Source: Syntrophaceae bacterium UBA4810
GTDB lineage: Bacteria > Desulfobacterota > Syntrophia > Syntrophales > Smithellaceae
Length of the DNA stretch: 34,838 nucleotides
Assembly (NCBI GenBank): GCA_002402545.1
Contig: DHGA01000037.1
Span: forward strand, 174 to 35,011
Reading direction: 5' to 3'
A program made the translations under genes and the position numbers. Shown piece after piece: positions 25,229 through 32,687 of the stretch (within the stretch, counting starts at the first letter, position 1; each line of letters begins with the position of its first letter). Below the pieces are notes generated by a model. It did no database searches. It was not told where the DNA came from and was given only the letters and a program-made list of their open reading frames with translations.

Positions 25229-26518
25229 CTATCGCTTTGCGTATTTAATCAGGGCTAAAAGATACCTTGATTTAAACTGGTTGCTGGCCAGTATCTGTTT
25301 TGTGGGGGGAAGTTTAAGAATAACACCAAGCACTGCCGCCATAGCCCGATGACTTAATAATATCTGATTATCAAACAAGAGATTATGAAACTTTCCGCGT
25401 TCAATTGCCATCAGTACGACTCTATGCACTGAATTCACTGGTGTGATAACCCGCTCGCTACGGGATTTCAATTGCAGGGCAGAAACTGTGCATCCTTTCA
25501 GGCACGCACCGCAGCCAAGACATTGATCGGCATTAAGCTTTGCTTTCTTTCTTCCCGGTTTTTGCGGATCACTGGCGGTTACCAGCGTCATAGCCTCTAC
25601 CGGGCAAAGTGATACACATTTTCCGCATCCGTTACATTTTTCTTCAATTATTTCGGGAATAAAATTAGTAGTGTGAACGGGATTTAAAAAACCAAACTTT
25701 CGGGCTGCGACTAATGCTTCACAACAACAACCGCAGCAATTGCAGATAAAACCCACGCGTTCCTGAACATTTTCACCAAACTGGACAAGATTATAATTCT
25801 GAGCTTTATTTAGTAAATCCAACCCTTCTGATACATCAACTTTTCTGGCAATTTTATGACGAATTAATGATTCGGCGGGCCCGTTGAAAGTCATGCAAAT
25901 ATCCATTGGCGCACCGCAATTTTTGCCCACATGTTCCATCTTGTGCCGGCAATAGCAAACACCAATGCCAATTTGTGAAGCTGTTTTAATAACTTCTGAT
26001 GCTCGCTCGTAGTCCAGAACATGGAGAGCGTTTTCGTTAGAGAGGACTCCTTCGTTTACAAAAACTCTTCCCAACTGAGTTTCTCCGTTCAGGAACAGAT
26101 CTTTTATGAAATCCTCTTCAACATTCAAGTACTGATAAAATAGTTCTGCCAATAATTTTTGATCGATATCTTTTCTGTAGCGCATCAGGGAGAATTCAAA
26201 AAATCCCGCCATGGGAGGAGGCAGAACATAAGTGACGTTTCCATCCTCTTCTTCGTAATCAAGAAGTATTCCACGATCAGCAAGATCGTTTAAAATAACC
26301 CGGGCATCGTTCAAGTTGAGCTTCCAGATTGCGGCTGCTTTTTTATCGGTAAAAGGTTTAATGGGGAGCTCAGAAACAAGCTTAGCTTCCCTTTCGGAAA
26401 AAAGAACTTTGAGGATTTTAAAAAGCAGTTCTGTGGGCGGAGCTCCCTGGGGGAACCTGTTTAATCTCTGAGCCAGGCTATTGTAACTCGCCGCCTTGAT
26501 AGTATGGTGATGTGCCAT
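25229..26518 (-). CDS. Cysteine-rich 4Fe-4S protein with N-terminal winged-helix-like domain
   Basis: This 429-residue soluble protein has a helical N-terminal part (about 25-100) resembling a winged helix: LLFKILKVLFSEREAKLVSE, then AAIWKLNLNDARVILNDLAD, then RGILLDYEEE and a beta wing NVTYVLPPP. The middle carries Cys188, Cys190, Cys201 and Cys208, then a cluster CNCCGCCC (259-266). Two [4Fe-4S] ferredoxin motifs follow, CNGCGKCVSLCP (295-306) and CLGCGACLKGC (333-343). A helical tail closes the protein. Similar proteins are found in anaerobic Deltaproteobacteria and are annotated only as ferredoxin-like. It could be an electron carrier or a redox-sensing factor; neither is shown. It is flanked by 59-bp direct repeats. 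Confidence 0.82.
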   Translation of the reverse strand: MAHHHTIKAASYNSLAQRLNRFPQGAPPTELLFKILKVLFSEREAKLVSELPIKPFTDKKAAAIWKLNLNDARVILNDLADRGILLDYEEEDGNVTYVLPPPMAGFFEFSLMRYRKDIDQKLLAELFYQYLNVEEDFIKDLFLNGETQLGRVFVNEGVLSNENALHVLDYERASEVIKTASQIGIGVCYCRHKMEHVGKNCGAPMDICMTFNGPAESLIRHKIARKVDVSEGLDLLNKAQNYNLVQFGENVQERVGFICNCCGCCCEALVAARKFGFLNPVHTTNFIPEIIEEKCNGCGKCVSLCPVEAMTLVTASDPQKPGRKKAKLNADQCLGCGACLKGCTVSALQLKSRSERVITPVNSVHRVVLMAIERGKFHNLLFDNQILLSHRAMAAVLGVILKLPPTKQILASNQFKSRYLLALIKYAKR

Positions 26519-26540
26519 TTAATCCTCGTTTTGTCTTGCT

Positions 26541-26599
26541 GGCGCAGGTCATCATCCAAAAGTAATTATAGAAGAAAATTGTACCTGTCCCGTTTTCTT
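26541..26599. repeat. 59-bp direct repeat, copy B
   Basis: Partner of 25137-25195 (51/59 identity, no gaps), 23 bp upstream of the Fe-S gene start. Confidence 0.8.
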
Positions 26600-26870
26600 A
26601 CAAAACGATTGCCAGAAGCTCAGAATTGCTCAACGCCCTCCGCGCCTTTTTTAAGTAGTTTTTCTCTGGGGCGGTCGTCTTCAGGCCAGCTTTTAATGCC
26701 GGATTTGTTTTTGACTGAAGTCATGTTAACCCCATTAGCGGCATGATGTTGCGAAATGTGTTCAATTTTTGAAATATTATTTTAACTGTTTCCAGTAATG
26801 ATTTTCGATACTTGGTGTTCTAAATTACGGTCATGAAGTATACCCCTCGGTTTTTGATGTGTCAACGATA

Positions 26871-26926
26871 AAAGACTAAAGGCTAAAGACCTAAGACCGA
26901 AGATTAAAGGCCCAAGAGTGAAGGTG
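26871..26926. repeat. Period-7 imperfect tandem repeat (8 units)
   Basis: Eight consecutive heptamers share an NAAGRNY-like pattern: AAAGACT, AAAGGCT, AAAGACC, TAAGACC, GAAGATT, AAAGGCC, CAAGAGT, GAAGGTG. The phase is kept through all eight units. Confidence 0.75.
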
Positions 26927-26967
26927 GAGCGCTTGCGTGCCCGCGAATTTGACTTAATGACATTGAA

Positions 26968-26996
26968 TTGACCTTATTACACATTCATATTAATAT
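26968..26996 (+). promoter_or_regulatory. Candidate sigma-70 promoter of the PPC-domain gene
   Basis: TTGACC (26968-26973), a 17-bp spacer and TAATAT (26991-26996), 36 bp upstream of the ATG. Confidence 0.45.
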
Positions 26997-27032
26997 GTCG
27001 GTAAAGTTAAAATATTAGCAGGGGTAATAAAA

Positions 27033-27464
27033 ATGACGAAATTTAAGACAGTAACACCCAAGAAAATCATTATGGGGAAGCTAAGTTTCGGCTGCGACCT
27101 GCTGGAAGAACTGACTAAAATAGCCACAGAGAGCGGTATCCGGCTGGGACGAATTGAAGCGATAGGCGCGGTACAAAAAGTGCGTATTGGTTTTTATAAT
27201 CAAAACAAGCGAAAATATCAGTTTCATTTGTTTAGCCAGCCCATGGAAATAGTCAAATTAGCCGGAAATATATCTACCAAAGACGGCAAGCCGTTTGTCC
27301 ACGCGCATATAACGCTGGCCGACAAAGCGGGAAAATCCTGCGGCGGGCATCTCGCGGAAGGTACAACAGTATTTGCCTGTGAGTTTATTCTGGAAACTTT
27401 TGAAGGGCCGGAATTTAATCGTTACCTTGATGAAGAAACCGGATTGTCTTTGTGGTCACTATAA
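27033..27464 (+). CDS. PPC/DUF296-domain protein
   Basis: This 143-residue protein consists of a single PPC (plant and prokaryote conserved, DUF296) domain. It shows an N-terminal helix/turn (SFGCDLLEELTKIATESGI), a strand (LGRIEAIGAVQKVRIGFY) and the conserved core KPFVHAHITLADKAGKSCGG, HLAEGTTVFACEFIL. These domains form trimers; in plants they accompany AT-hook DNA-binding, whereas the bacterial stand-alone forms have no firm function. AGGGG precedes the ATG. It is probably monocistronic. Confidence 0.88.
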   Translation: MTKFKTVTPKKIIMGKLSFGCDLLEELTKIATESGIRLGRIEAIGAVQKVRIGFYNQNKRKYQFHLFSQPMEIVKLAGNISTKDGKPFVHAHITLADKAGKSCGGHLAEGTTVFACEFILETFEGPEFNRYLDEETGLSLWSL

Positions 27465-27479
27465 AATGTTTATCCGTAA

Positions 27480-27550
27480 TTTTGATTTTATGCGGCGCGA
27501 AAGAGATTGCGCGGCGGCTCATTGCCGCCTCGCAACGAAAGATTAATAAC
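27480..27550. repeat. Short GC-rich hairpin repeat fragment
   Basis: GAGATTGCG is followed by CGGCGGC-TCATT-GCCGCC and CTCGCAACGA, a degenerate member of the GAGATTGC/CGCAATGA repeat family. It lies between the PPC-domain gene and the convergent lipoprotein gene. Confidence 0.5.
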
Positions 27551-27567
27551 ACGAACGGAAATTATGT

Positions 27568-28251
27568 CTAGCGGACGGTGACTTCTCTGATTTTTGCGGC
27601 TACGGCCTTATCTTCAAAAACATTGCGGATGGCTTCGCCCAAAAGAATGCTCATGTAATTGCCCATGCGCTCCTCAGAAAAAGAAACATGCTCGTGCGAC
27701 GATGTTGCTTCCACCCGGCGCGTATAAACCACATGGCCTTCTGATATATCCGCGAAGACAATGTTTAACCTTATTTTAGCGGAGTAGCTGTTTGTGGGAA
27801 ATCCCCGGCGGCAGATGATTTCCATCGCGTCAATGCTTCCGCCGATAAGAAGTTTTGCCGATATTTGGGGGATGTTTTCTTCGGTTAAATCCCACAACGT
27901 GATTTTATCGGCAACCTGGTATTCCGCTTTATTCAAATAATCTTTAACGCCATCGGACACGGCTTTTGTGGCCTCAACATATTTTGGAAAGACCATAATG
28001 TTTGTGCCGTTTTTTTCCACCACACGGCCGATTACTTTTTTATCGGCGATAACTCGCTTATCTGTAAATTCTGCCACCGCGATAATAGCGCCTCCCTTAC
28101 TTTCCGCTTTCAGATAAGCGGGCGGGGCTACCTGCGTGGCATCATATTTCATATTAACGCTGTATAGTTTGGGCGAAGCACATCCCGACAGGGCTGAAAT
28201 TATCAGACCAGTCAACACCAACAGTTTAAAATAAAGGCGATTTGCTTTCAT
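27568..28251 (-). CDS. Lipoprotein, YajG-like
   Basis: This 227-residue protein has a lipoprotein signal ending in ISALSGC-AS, so it is likely anchored in the outer membrane. The mature part has alternating strands and helices: GAIIAVAEFTDKRVIADKKV, EATKAVSDGVKDYLNKAEY, ISAKLLIGGSIDAMEI, SYSAKIRLNIVFADISEGHV and a C-terminal helix LLGEAIRNVFEDKAVAAKIR. This layout resembles the YajG-type lipoproteins. AAAGGAGGAAAA precedes the ATG. The biological role is unknown. It is convergent with the PPC-domain gene. Confidence 0.78.
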   Translation of the reverse strand: MKANRLYFKLLVLTGLIISALSGCASPKLYSVNMKYDATQVAPPAYLKAESKGGAIIAVAEFTDKRVIADKKVIGRVVEKNGTNIMVFPKYVEATKAVSDGVKDYLNKAEYQVADKITLWDLTEENIPQISAKLLIGGSIDAMEIICRRGFPTNSYSAKIRLNIVFADISEGHVVYTRRVEATSSHEHVSFSEERMGNYMSILLGEAIRNVFEDKAVAAKIREVTVR

Positions 28252-28693
28252 GGATTTTCCTCCTTTTATATGTCGATATGCGTGGATTTTTTATAACCAT
28301 TTTTATTCCTAAAGACCTTTGCATAATCTCTTTTTTGTCATTGCAAGGAGCGTAAGCAGCAGCCTGCCCGGAGCATTTCGGGTGGCGCTCAATATTTGTC
28401 TTTGCGAGCTCCCAAAGGGAGCGCGGCAATCTCAAAATGTATGAGATTGCTTCGTCCCGATAAATCGGGCCTCGCAATGACCGAATGGGTATTATGCAAG
28501 GGTTTCTGCGAGTTATTCATTTTATAACTCAATAATATTTCTTTGTCCAAGTATTTTGAAAAACACCCGCAGCAACCGATTTACTTCAGATAAATTATTT
28601 CTTTTTACAGGAAAATATTATAAAATCGGCGCAATGAACAGAAAGTCAACCAGAAGCATTTTTAACTAACAGTACAAAAAAGGAGGACTCATT
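28252..28693. other. Intergenic region dominated by a MITE-like repeat
   Basis: 442 bp. The element at 28316-28502 fills the centre. The remaining AT-rich part before 28694 has no confident promoter. Confidence 0.5.
28316..28502. repeat. MITE-like palindromic element
   Basis: A 187-bp element bounded by near-perfect 12-bp inverted repeats, CCTTTGCATAAT (28316-28327) and ATTATGCAAGGG (28491-28502), 11 of 12 matching. Inside is a second inverted pair GTCATTGC (28337-28344) / GCAATGAC (28474-28481), and hairpins GCTCCC/GGGAGC, GCAATCTCA/TGAGATTGC and CCCGAT/ATCGGG. It has no open frame with coding signs. It shares the GAGATTGCTTCG and TCATTGC parts with the blocks at 21351 and 24280. Confidence 0.72.
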
Positions 28694-29344
28694 ATGACAG
28701 AGGCAACATTGCAGGCTTTAGACGGGCTAAGGGATCTGGCGATGATTAAATGGTATGTTATTACCCTTTTGGCTTTGGTTTTTTACGTTTACGCGCGCGA
28801 AATCAATGAGGCACGCCGGACGAAAAACTGGGACGCGGTTTTAGCTGGTCTGACCATCTTCGGCGTCGATTTTTTTAACGAAACTTGGAACGGCTGGATA
28901 CTGCACTTTACCCAGCGCTCCGCATTCTGGACAACGCCCGGAGATACTGCTTTGCGCACAATGGTCGGCTGGAATATCGAAATCATGTTCATGTTTCTGC
29001 TTTTGGGGATTGTTTACTATCACACTCTTTCGAAGAATAAAAAACAGAAAATTCTGGGCGTCCCCGAAAAATGGTTCTGGGCGATAGGCTATACCATTTT
29101 CTGCGTGTTTATTGAATGCGTGCTGAATATCGGCGGCCATCTGGTCTGGGAATACCCCTGCTGGAATTTATCATTTACGGGCATATGGCTGATTTTGCTT
29201 ATCGGCTACTTTCACTTCTTCTGTTTCGCGATTCTGGTTATCAGCCTCAAGACGATGAAAAGTAAACTTATCACGCTGGGCATTATTTACGCTGTCCCGA
29301 TTGTGATGAATATCATCGCCATCTCCCAGGGTTGGAGATATTAA
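28694..29344 (+). CDS. Integral membrane protein with six helices, unknown function
   Basis: This 216-residue protein has about six membrane helices: IKWYVITLLALVFYVYA, VLAGLTIFGVDFFNETWNGW, IEIMFMFLLLGIVYYHT, WFWAIGYTIFCVFIECVLNI, IWLILLIGYFHFFCFAILVI and LITLGIIYAVPIVMNIIAI. It is rich in aromatic residues, and a conserved-looking FFNETWNGW motif lies in the second segment. AGGAGGA precedes the ATG. No signal peptide or known catalytic motif is seen. It is convergent with the hemerythrin gene. I do not recognise the family. Confidence 0.78.
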   Translation: MTEATLQALDGLRDLAMIKWYVITLLALVFYVYAREINEARRTKNWDAVLAGLTIFGVDFFNETWNGWILHFTQRSAFWTTPGDTALRTMVGWNIEIMFMFLLLGIVYYHTLSKNKKQKILGVPEKWFWAIGYTIFCVFIECVLNIGGHLVWEYPCWNLSFTGIWLILLIGYFHFFCFAILVISLKTMKSKLITLGIIYAVPIVMNIIAISQGWRY

Positions 29345-29358
29345 GCCCCGCAGTTGAG

Positions 29359-29901
29359 CTAAGGGGTGAGCAGGGAATATTCCTCGACGACTTTATTGTA
29401 TTTTTCGTGAATCATCTTGCGGTCGAATTCCCAAAATTCCGCCAGCATCTTTTCCTGCTCATCCTTGCTGAAATATTCCTGCACCGGATAAAAGAAACGC
29501 TTATCTTCTTTTTCAATGTGCCGGGGATAAAAATCTCCCAACTGCCGCCCCAGGGATATTATTTCGGAAAGCTTTCCTTCATCACCCGTCAGATATTTTT
29601 CTTTGGCCGCGACCAGCGCCGCGGTGGTTTTTCTGCCCCAGATATGTTCATCAAGCAGTTCCTGCATAATTTTTTTCAGTTCCGGCGTCATATCTTTTTT
29701 TATCAAATCCCGAAAAAGAATTTCTTCTTCTTTTCCGTGATGCGTGCGGTCGGCATACATCCTCACAAAATCAACGGCCGTATCAATAATCACCGGATTA
29801 ATTTTTTTGTTTTTTTCCGCCTTATCTATATGACGCATTAAAGAAGTAAGCATTTTTTCAATCAATCTGTGCTCCCACATTAAAGGCCCGATTGGTTTCA
29901 T
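29359..29901 (-). CDS. Hemerythrin-like (HHE) domain protein
   Basis: From ATG 29901, six bases after GGGGAGG, the protein has 180 residues; an upstream in-frame GTG at 29907 abuts the same site and is rejected. The helical bundle carries likely di-iron ligands: H11 (MWEHRL), H54 and E58 (HHGKEEE), H86 (DEHIWGR), H128 and E132 (RHIEKEDKRFF). This HHE cation-binding pattern fits oxygen, nitric oxide or iron sensing or storage in anaerobes. It lies 14 bp from the convergent membrane-protein gene. Confidence 0.9.
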   Translation of the reverse strand: MKPIGPLMWEHRLIEKMLTSLMRHIDKAEKNKKINPVIIDTAVDFVRMYADRTHHGKEEEILFRDLIKKDMTPELKKIMQELLDEHIWGRKTTAALVAAKEKYLTGDEGKLSEIISLGRQLGDFYPRHIEKEDKRFFYPVQEYFSKDEQEKMLAEFWEFDRKMIHEKYNKVVEEYSLLTP

Positions 29902-30107
29902 AAACACCCTCCCCTTTTTATTTAATTTTAATGTAACGTTTAAAACCTATAACACAAGAGCCACGGCAGACATAATTTTTTAATCCATTTTTTAATGCTT
30001 GTCGGCGACTTATCTGAGTAAAAACAGCATGTTTACGATACTGATTGCATCTTGGGCGTATTTTTGCTAATGAACATTCAGTAAAATCACGTAAAAGCAT
30101 TAATTTA

Positions 30108-30124
30108 TTAGGCATTTTGCCTAA
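30108..30124. promoter_or_regulatory. Palindrome upstream of the metal ABC operon, candidate Zur/Fur-type operator
   Basis: TTAGGCA-TTT-TGCCTAA, a perfect 7-bp inverted repeat with a 3-bp centre, 48 bp upstream of the znuA-like start. Operators of metal-responsive Fur-family repressors are often AT-rich palindromes in this position; it does not match a classical Fur box. Confidence 0.45.
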
Positions 30125-30171
30125 ATACAATAAAAAGAAACGTTAAAATATCAAAGGCAAAAATTTTATTT

Positions 30172-31128
30172 ATGTCATCAAAAATATTCGCTTCCGTCTT
30201 AATTATTCTTACTTTAATAACGCTATCATGTAAGCTCTCGGAAGATTACGGCGCGCAAAACGATAAGTTAAAAGTAGTCGCTTCTATTTTCCCGCTATAT
30301 GATTTTGCCCGAGCTATCGGCGGCGAAAAAGTTTCCGTTTCGATGCTGATTCCCGCGGGCGCGGACGCTCATAATTATGAATTAAGGCCGGATGAAATAG
30401 TTAAAGTTATCAACACGGATGTTTTTCTTTTTATCAATTTCGAAATGGAGCATTGGGCGCATAAAATAATCAGCTCCGCCGCTGAAAAAACAAACATGCT
30501 GGCTGTCGAAACAGGACAGGGAACAATCCTTTTACCCCTAACCGCCTCCTTTCAGCATGACTTACCCACGAATCACGAACATAACACTTCCCGGTTTGAC
30601 CCGCATATCTGGCTGGATTTCGCCAACGCCCAAATAATCATTGATAATATTACTGAGGCATTTATCAATAAAGACCAGAAAAACAGCGACTATTATAAAA
30701 ACAACGCCAGCGAATATAAATCGCAGCTTATCGCCATGGATAAAAAATACCACAGGGGGCTGGCCAAATGTCAATCAAACACTATTTTACACGCCGGACA
30801 TTGGGCGTTTGCCTACCTGGCAAAAAGATATAAATTAAAATACATTGCGGCATACAGCACATCGGCGGAAGCGGAACCTCTGCCGGAAAATATCTTTAAT
30901 CTGGTTGAACAAACTAAAAAAATGAAAACACCTTATATTTTTTATGAAGATTTTATCGCGCCGCGCCTGGCGAGAACAATCTCCCAGGAAACCGGCGCCG
31001 AATTGCTCAAGCTCAATAACGGCCACGATATAAGCAAAAATGATATTAAAAAAGGCGTTACCTTTCTAAAGCTGATGGAAGAAAATCTGTTGAATCTGCA
31101 AAAAGGTCTGTCATGCCCTCAACCATAA
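30172..31128 (+). CDS. znuA: Metal ABC importer binding lipoprotein, ZnuA-like
   Basis: This 318-residue protein has a lipoprotein signal (LIILTLITLSC, lipobox LTLSC) and a cluster-9 solute-binding fold: KVVASIFPLYDFARAIGGEK, metal ligand His in GADAHNYELRPDEI, a short His-containing loop (QHDLPTNHEHN) before FDPHIWLDFANA, LHAGHWAFAYLAKRY, and FYEDFIAPRLARTISQETGA. These fit ZnuA/MntC-type zinc or manganese binding proteins; the His-containing loop favours zinc. No strong Shine-Dalgarno precedes the ATG. The gene overlaps the ATPase gene by 16 bases. Confidence 0.88.
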   Translation: MSSKIFASVLIILTLITLSCKLSEDYGAQNDKLKVVASIFPLYDFARAIGGEKVSVSMLIPAGADAHNYELRPDEIVKVINTDVFLFINFEMEHWAHKIISSAAEKTNMLAVETGQGTILLPLTASFQHDLPTNHEHNTSRFDPHIWLDFANAQIIIDNITEAFINKDQKNSDYYKNNASEYKSQLIAMDKKYHRGLAKCQSNTILHAGHWAFAYLAKRYKLKYIAAYSTSAEAEPLPENIFNLVEQTKKMKTPYIFYEDFIAPRLARTISQETGAELLKLNNGHDISKNDIKKGVTFLKLMEENLLNLQKGLSCPQP

Positions 31129-31856
31129 TCAGCACACAAAATCTTACTTACAGCTACAATTCCACCCGGGCGATCAGCGACATTTCTTTTAAACTGGAGA
31201 AAGGCGATTATCTGGGCATTGTGGGACCCAACGGTTCGGGCAAAAGCACTCTGGTAAAAAATATTCTGGGAATTTTAACGCCGCTCTCAGGCAGTATTTA
31301 TCTTTTCGGCCAGCCTCAAAACGAATTCCGCCAGTGGGAAAAAATCGGCTATCTGCCGCAAAAACTCAGCGCGCTCAACACGCATTTTCCCGGATCGGTC
31401 AGCGAAATCACGGCAATGGGCCTGAAAAAGAGAAAAGCGCACGAAATTAAAAACGCGCTTGATATGATGGGAATCGCGCATTTAGCTTCCCGGCTAATCG
31501 GCGAACTTTCCTACGGCGAACAGCAAAGAGTTATGCTGGCGCGCGCGCTGGTCAGCCAGCCGGATTTGCTTATCTTTGACGAACCGACAACCGCGCTTGA
31601 TCCGGAAACGAGAGATATTTTTTATTCCCTTACCGAAAAATTAAACAGAACCAACAAAACGACAATTATTCTTGTGACGCATGATATAGGAATCATCGGC
31701 AAATACGCCCGCCGTCTTCTTTATATGGACAAAAAAGTGCTCTTTACGGGGACGTTTGAAGAATTCTGCGCGTCCAGTGAAATGACGGGATTCTTCGGGT
31801 CGGGAAGCCAGCACATAATCTGCCATCAGCATAACGTTTTGGAGACGATTAATTAG
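31113..31856 (+). CDS. znuC: Metal ABC importer ATPase, ZnuC-like
   Basis: This 247-residue ATPase has Walker A GPNGSGKST, the Q-loop YLPQKLSALN, signature LSYGEQQRV, Walker B LLIFDEP and switch THD. The YLPQK segment is typical of zinc/manganese importers. It overlaps znuA by 16 bases and its TAG overlaps the GTG start of the permease by one base. It would supply energy for metal uptake. Confidence 0.9.
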   Translation: MPSTIISTQNLTYSYNSTRAISDISFKLEKGDYLGIVGPNGSGKSTLVKNILGILTPLSGSIYLFGQPQNEFRQWEKIGYLPQKLSALNTHFPGSVSEITAMGLKKRKAHEIKNALDMMGIAHLASRLIGELSYGEQQRVMLARALVSQPDLLIFDEPTTALDPETRDIFYSLTEKLNRTNKTTIILVTHDIGIIGKYARRLLYMDKKVLFTGTFEEFCASSEMTGFFGSGSQHIICHQHNVLETIN

Positions 31857-32683
31857 TGTTAATCACGAATATTCTCAGCTACGAATTTGTTCAACGCGCT
31901 CTGATCACCGGAGTGCTGATCGCCGCTGCCTGCTCCATTTTAGGAGTTTTTCTCGTTTTACGAAGGTTGTCTTTGATTGGCGATGGACTAGCTCATGTTA
32001 CCTTCGGCAGTGTAGCTATTGTCCTGCTCATCGGCTTTAGCCCTTTGTATGTAACGCTTGCCGCCCTGCCTCTGGTTGTAGTTTCCTCTATTGCTATCCT
32101 TCACTTAACCCGTTCCCGGCGCATTCACGGCGACGCGGCTATCGGCATTGTATCATCCATCGGCATCGCACTGGGAGTAATTATGGCCAGCTTATCCGGA
32201 GGCTATAACGCCGATTTGTTGAGCTATCTTTTCGGCAATATTCTCACGGCAACACAAACGGAGCTTATTTTATCTTTTATTATTTTCACCGCCGTTATCC
32301 TGTTTGTGGTCTTTTTTTATCGTGACCTTTTTACCGTCACTTTTGACGAAGAACTGGCCAAGAGCATGGGCGTTAAAACAAACCGCGTGAATGTAATCCT
32401 TATGATTCTAACCGCCGCGGCCGTTGTTTCCGCGATGAAAATCGCCGGCATCATGCTTGTTTCGGCGCTGCTGATTCTACCACCCGTTGCGGCCTTGCAG
32501 TTTTCTTTAAGCTTCAAGTCAACCATTATTGCCTCTTTTATTTTTTCCGTCATATCAGTAATCGGCGGCATGCTTTTTTCTTTTACTTTTAATCTTCCGA
32601 CCGGAGGAACTATAGTAATTTTTAACGCGGTTTTTTTAGTTATTGTCCTTTTTGCTAAAAAAATGTTACGGACGCAGAGGTAA
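31856..32683 (+). CDS. znuB: Metal ABC importer permease, ZnuB-like
   Basis: This 275-residue permease begins at GTG 31856, overlapping the znuC stop by one base. It has eight or nine membrane helices of the ABC-3 family: EFVQRALITGVLIAAACSIL, GVFLVLRRLSLIGDGLAHVT, DADLLSYLFG-like NADLLSYLFGNIL, and SMGVKTNRVNVILMILTAA. It forms the membrane channel for zinc or manganese and is part of the tightly coupled three-gene set. Confidence 0.9.
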   Translation: MLITNILSYEFVQRALITGVLIAAACSILGVFLVLRRLSLIGDGLAHVTFGSVAIVLLIGFSPLYVTLAALPLVVVSSIAILHLTRSRRIHGDAAIGIVSSIGIALGVIMASLSGGYNADLLSYLFGNILTATQTELILSFIIFTAVILFVVFFYRDLFTVTFDEELAKSMGVKTNRVNVILMILTAAAVVSAMKIAGIMLVSALLILPPVAALQFSLSFKSTIIASFIFSVISVIGGMLFSFTFNLPTGGTIVIFNAVFLVIVLFAKKMLRTQR

Positions 32684-32687
32684 ATAA

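Larger units (their letters stand above)
26519..27032. other. Intergenic region with direct and tandem repeats
   Basis: 514 bp. It contains copy B of the 59-bp repeat, a period-7 tandem repeat (26871-26926) and a candidate promoter (26968-26996). A frame at 26504-26746 overlaps the repeat and has no ribosome-binding site, so it is not called. Confidence 0.55.

Noticed and set aside
26720..26757. Sigma-54-like element near GCGGCATGATGTTGCGA
   Set aside because: The GG and GC are separated by 9 bases, not 10, so the promoter would not be functional.
28226..28477. 83-residue minus-strand frame over the MITE-like element
   Set aside because: It follows the hairpin repeats and overlaps the lipoprotein gene start.
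21351..28502. CRISPR array
   Set aside because: The repeats are scattered palindromic elements with irregular spacing; there are no regularly spaced direct repeats with unique spacers and no cas genes.
29332..29841. 169-residue plus-strand frame opposite the hemerythrin gene
   Set aside because: Antisense to a gene with a full set of iron ligands; Phe-rich composition is typical of such shadows.
29918..30130. 70-residue minus-strand frame just upstream of the hemerythrin gene
   Set aside because: No ribosome-binding site, non-standard first codon, and its likely ATG falls inside the TTAGGCA palindrome. The sequence KKxxK/Cys-rich tail matches nothing I recognise; a small gene cannot be fully excluded.
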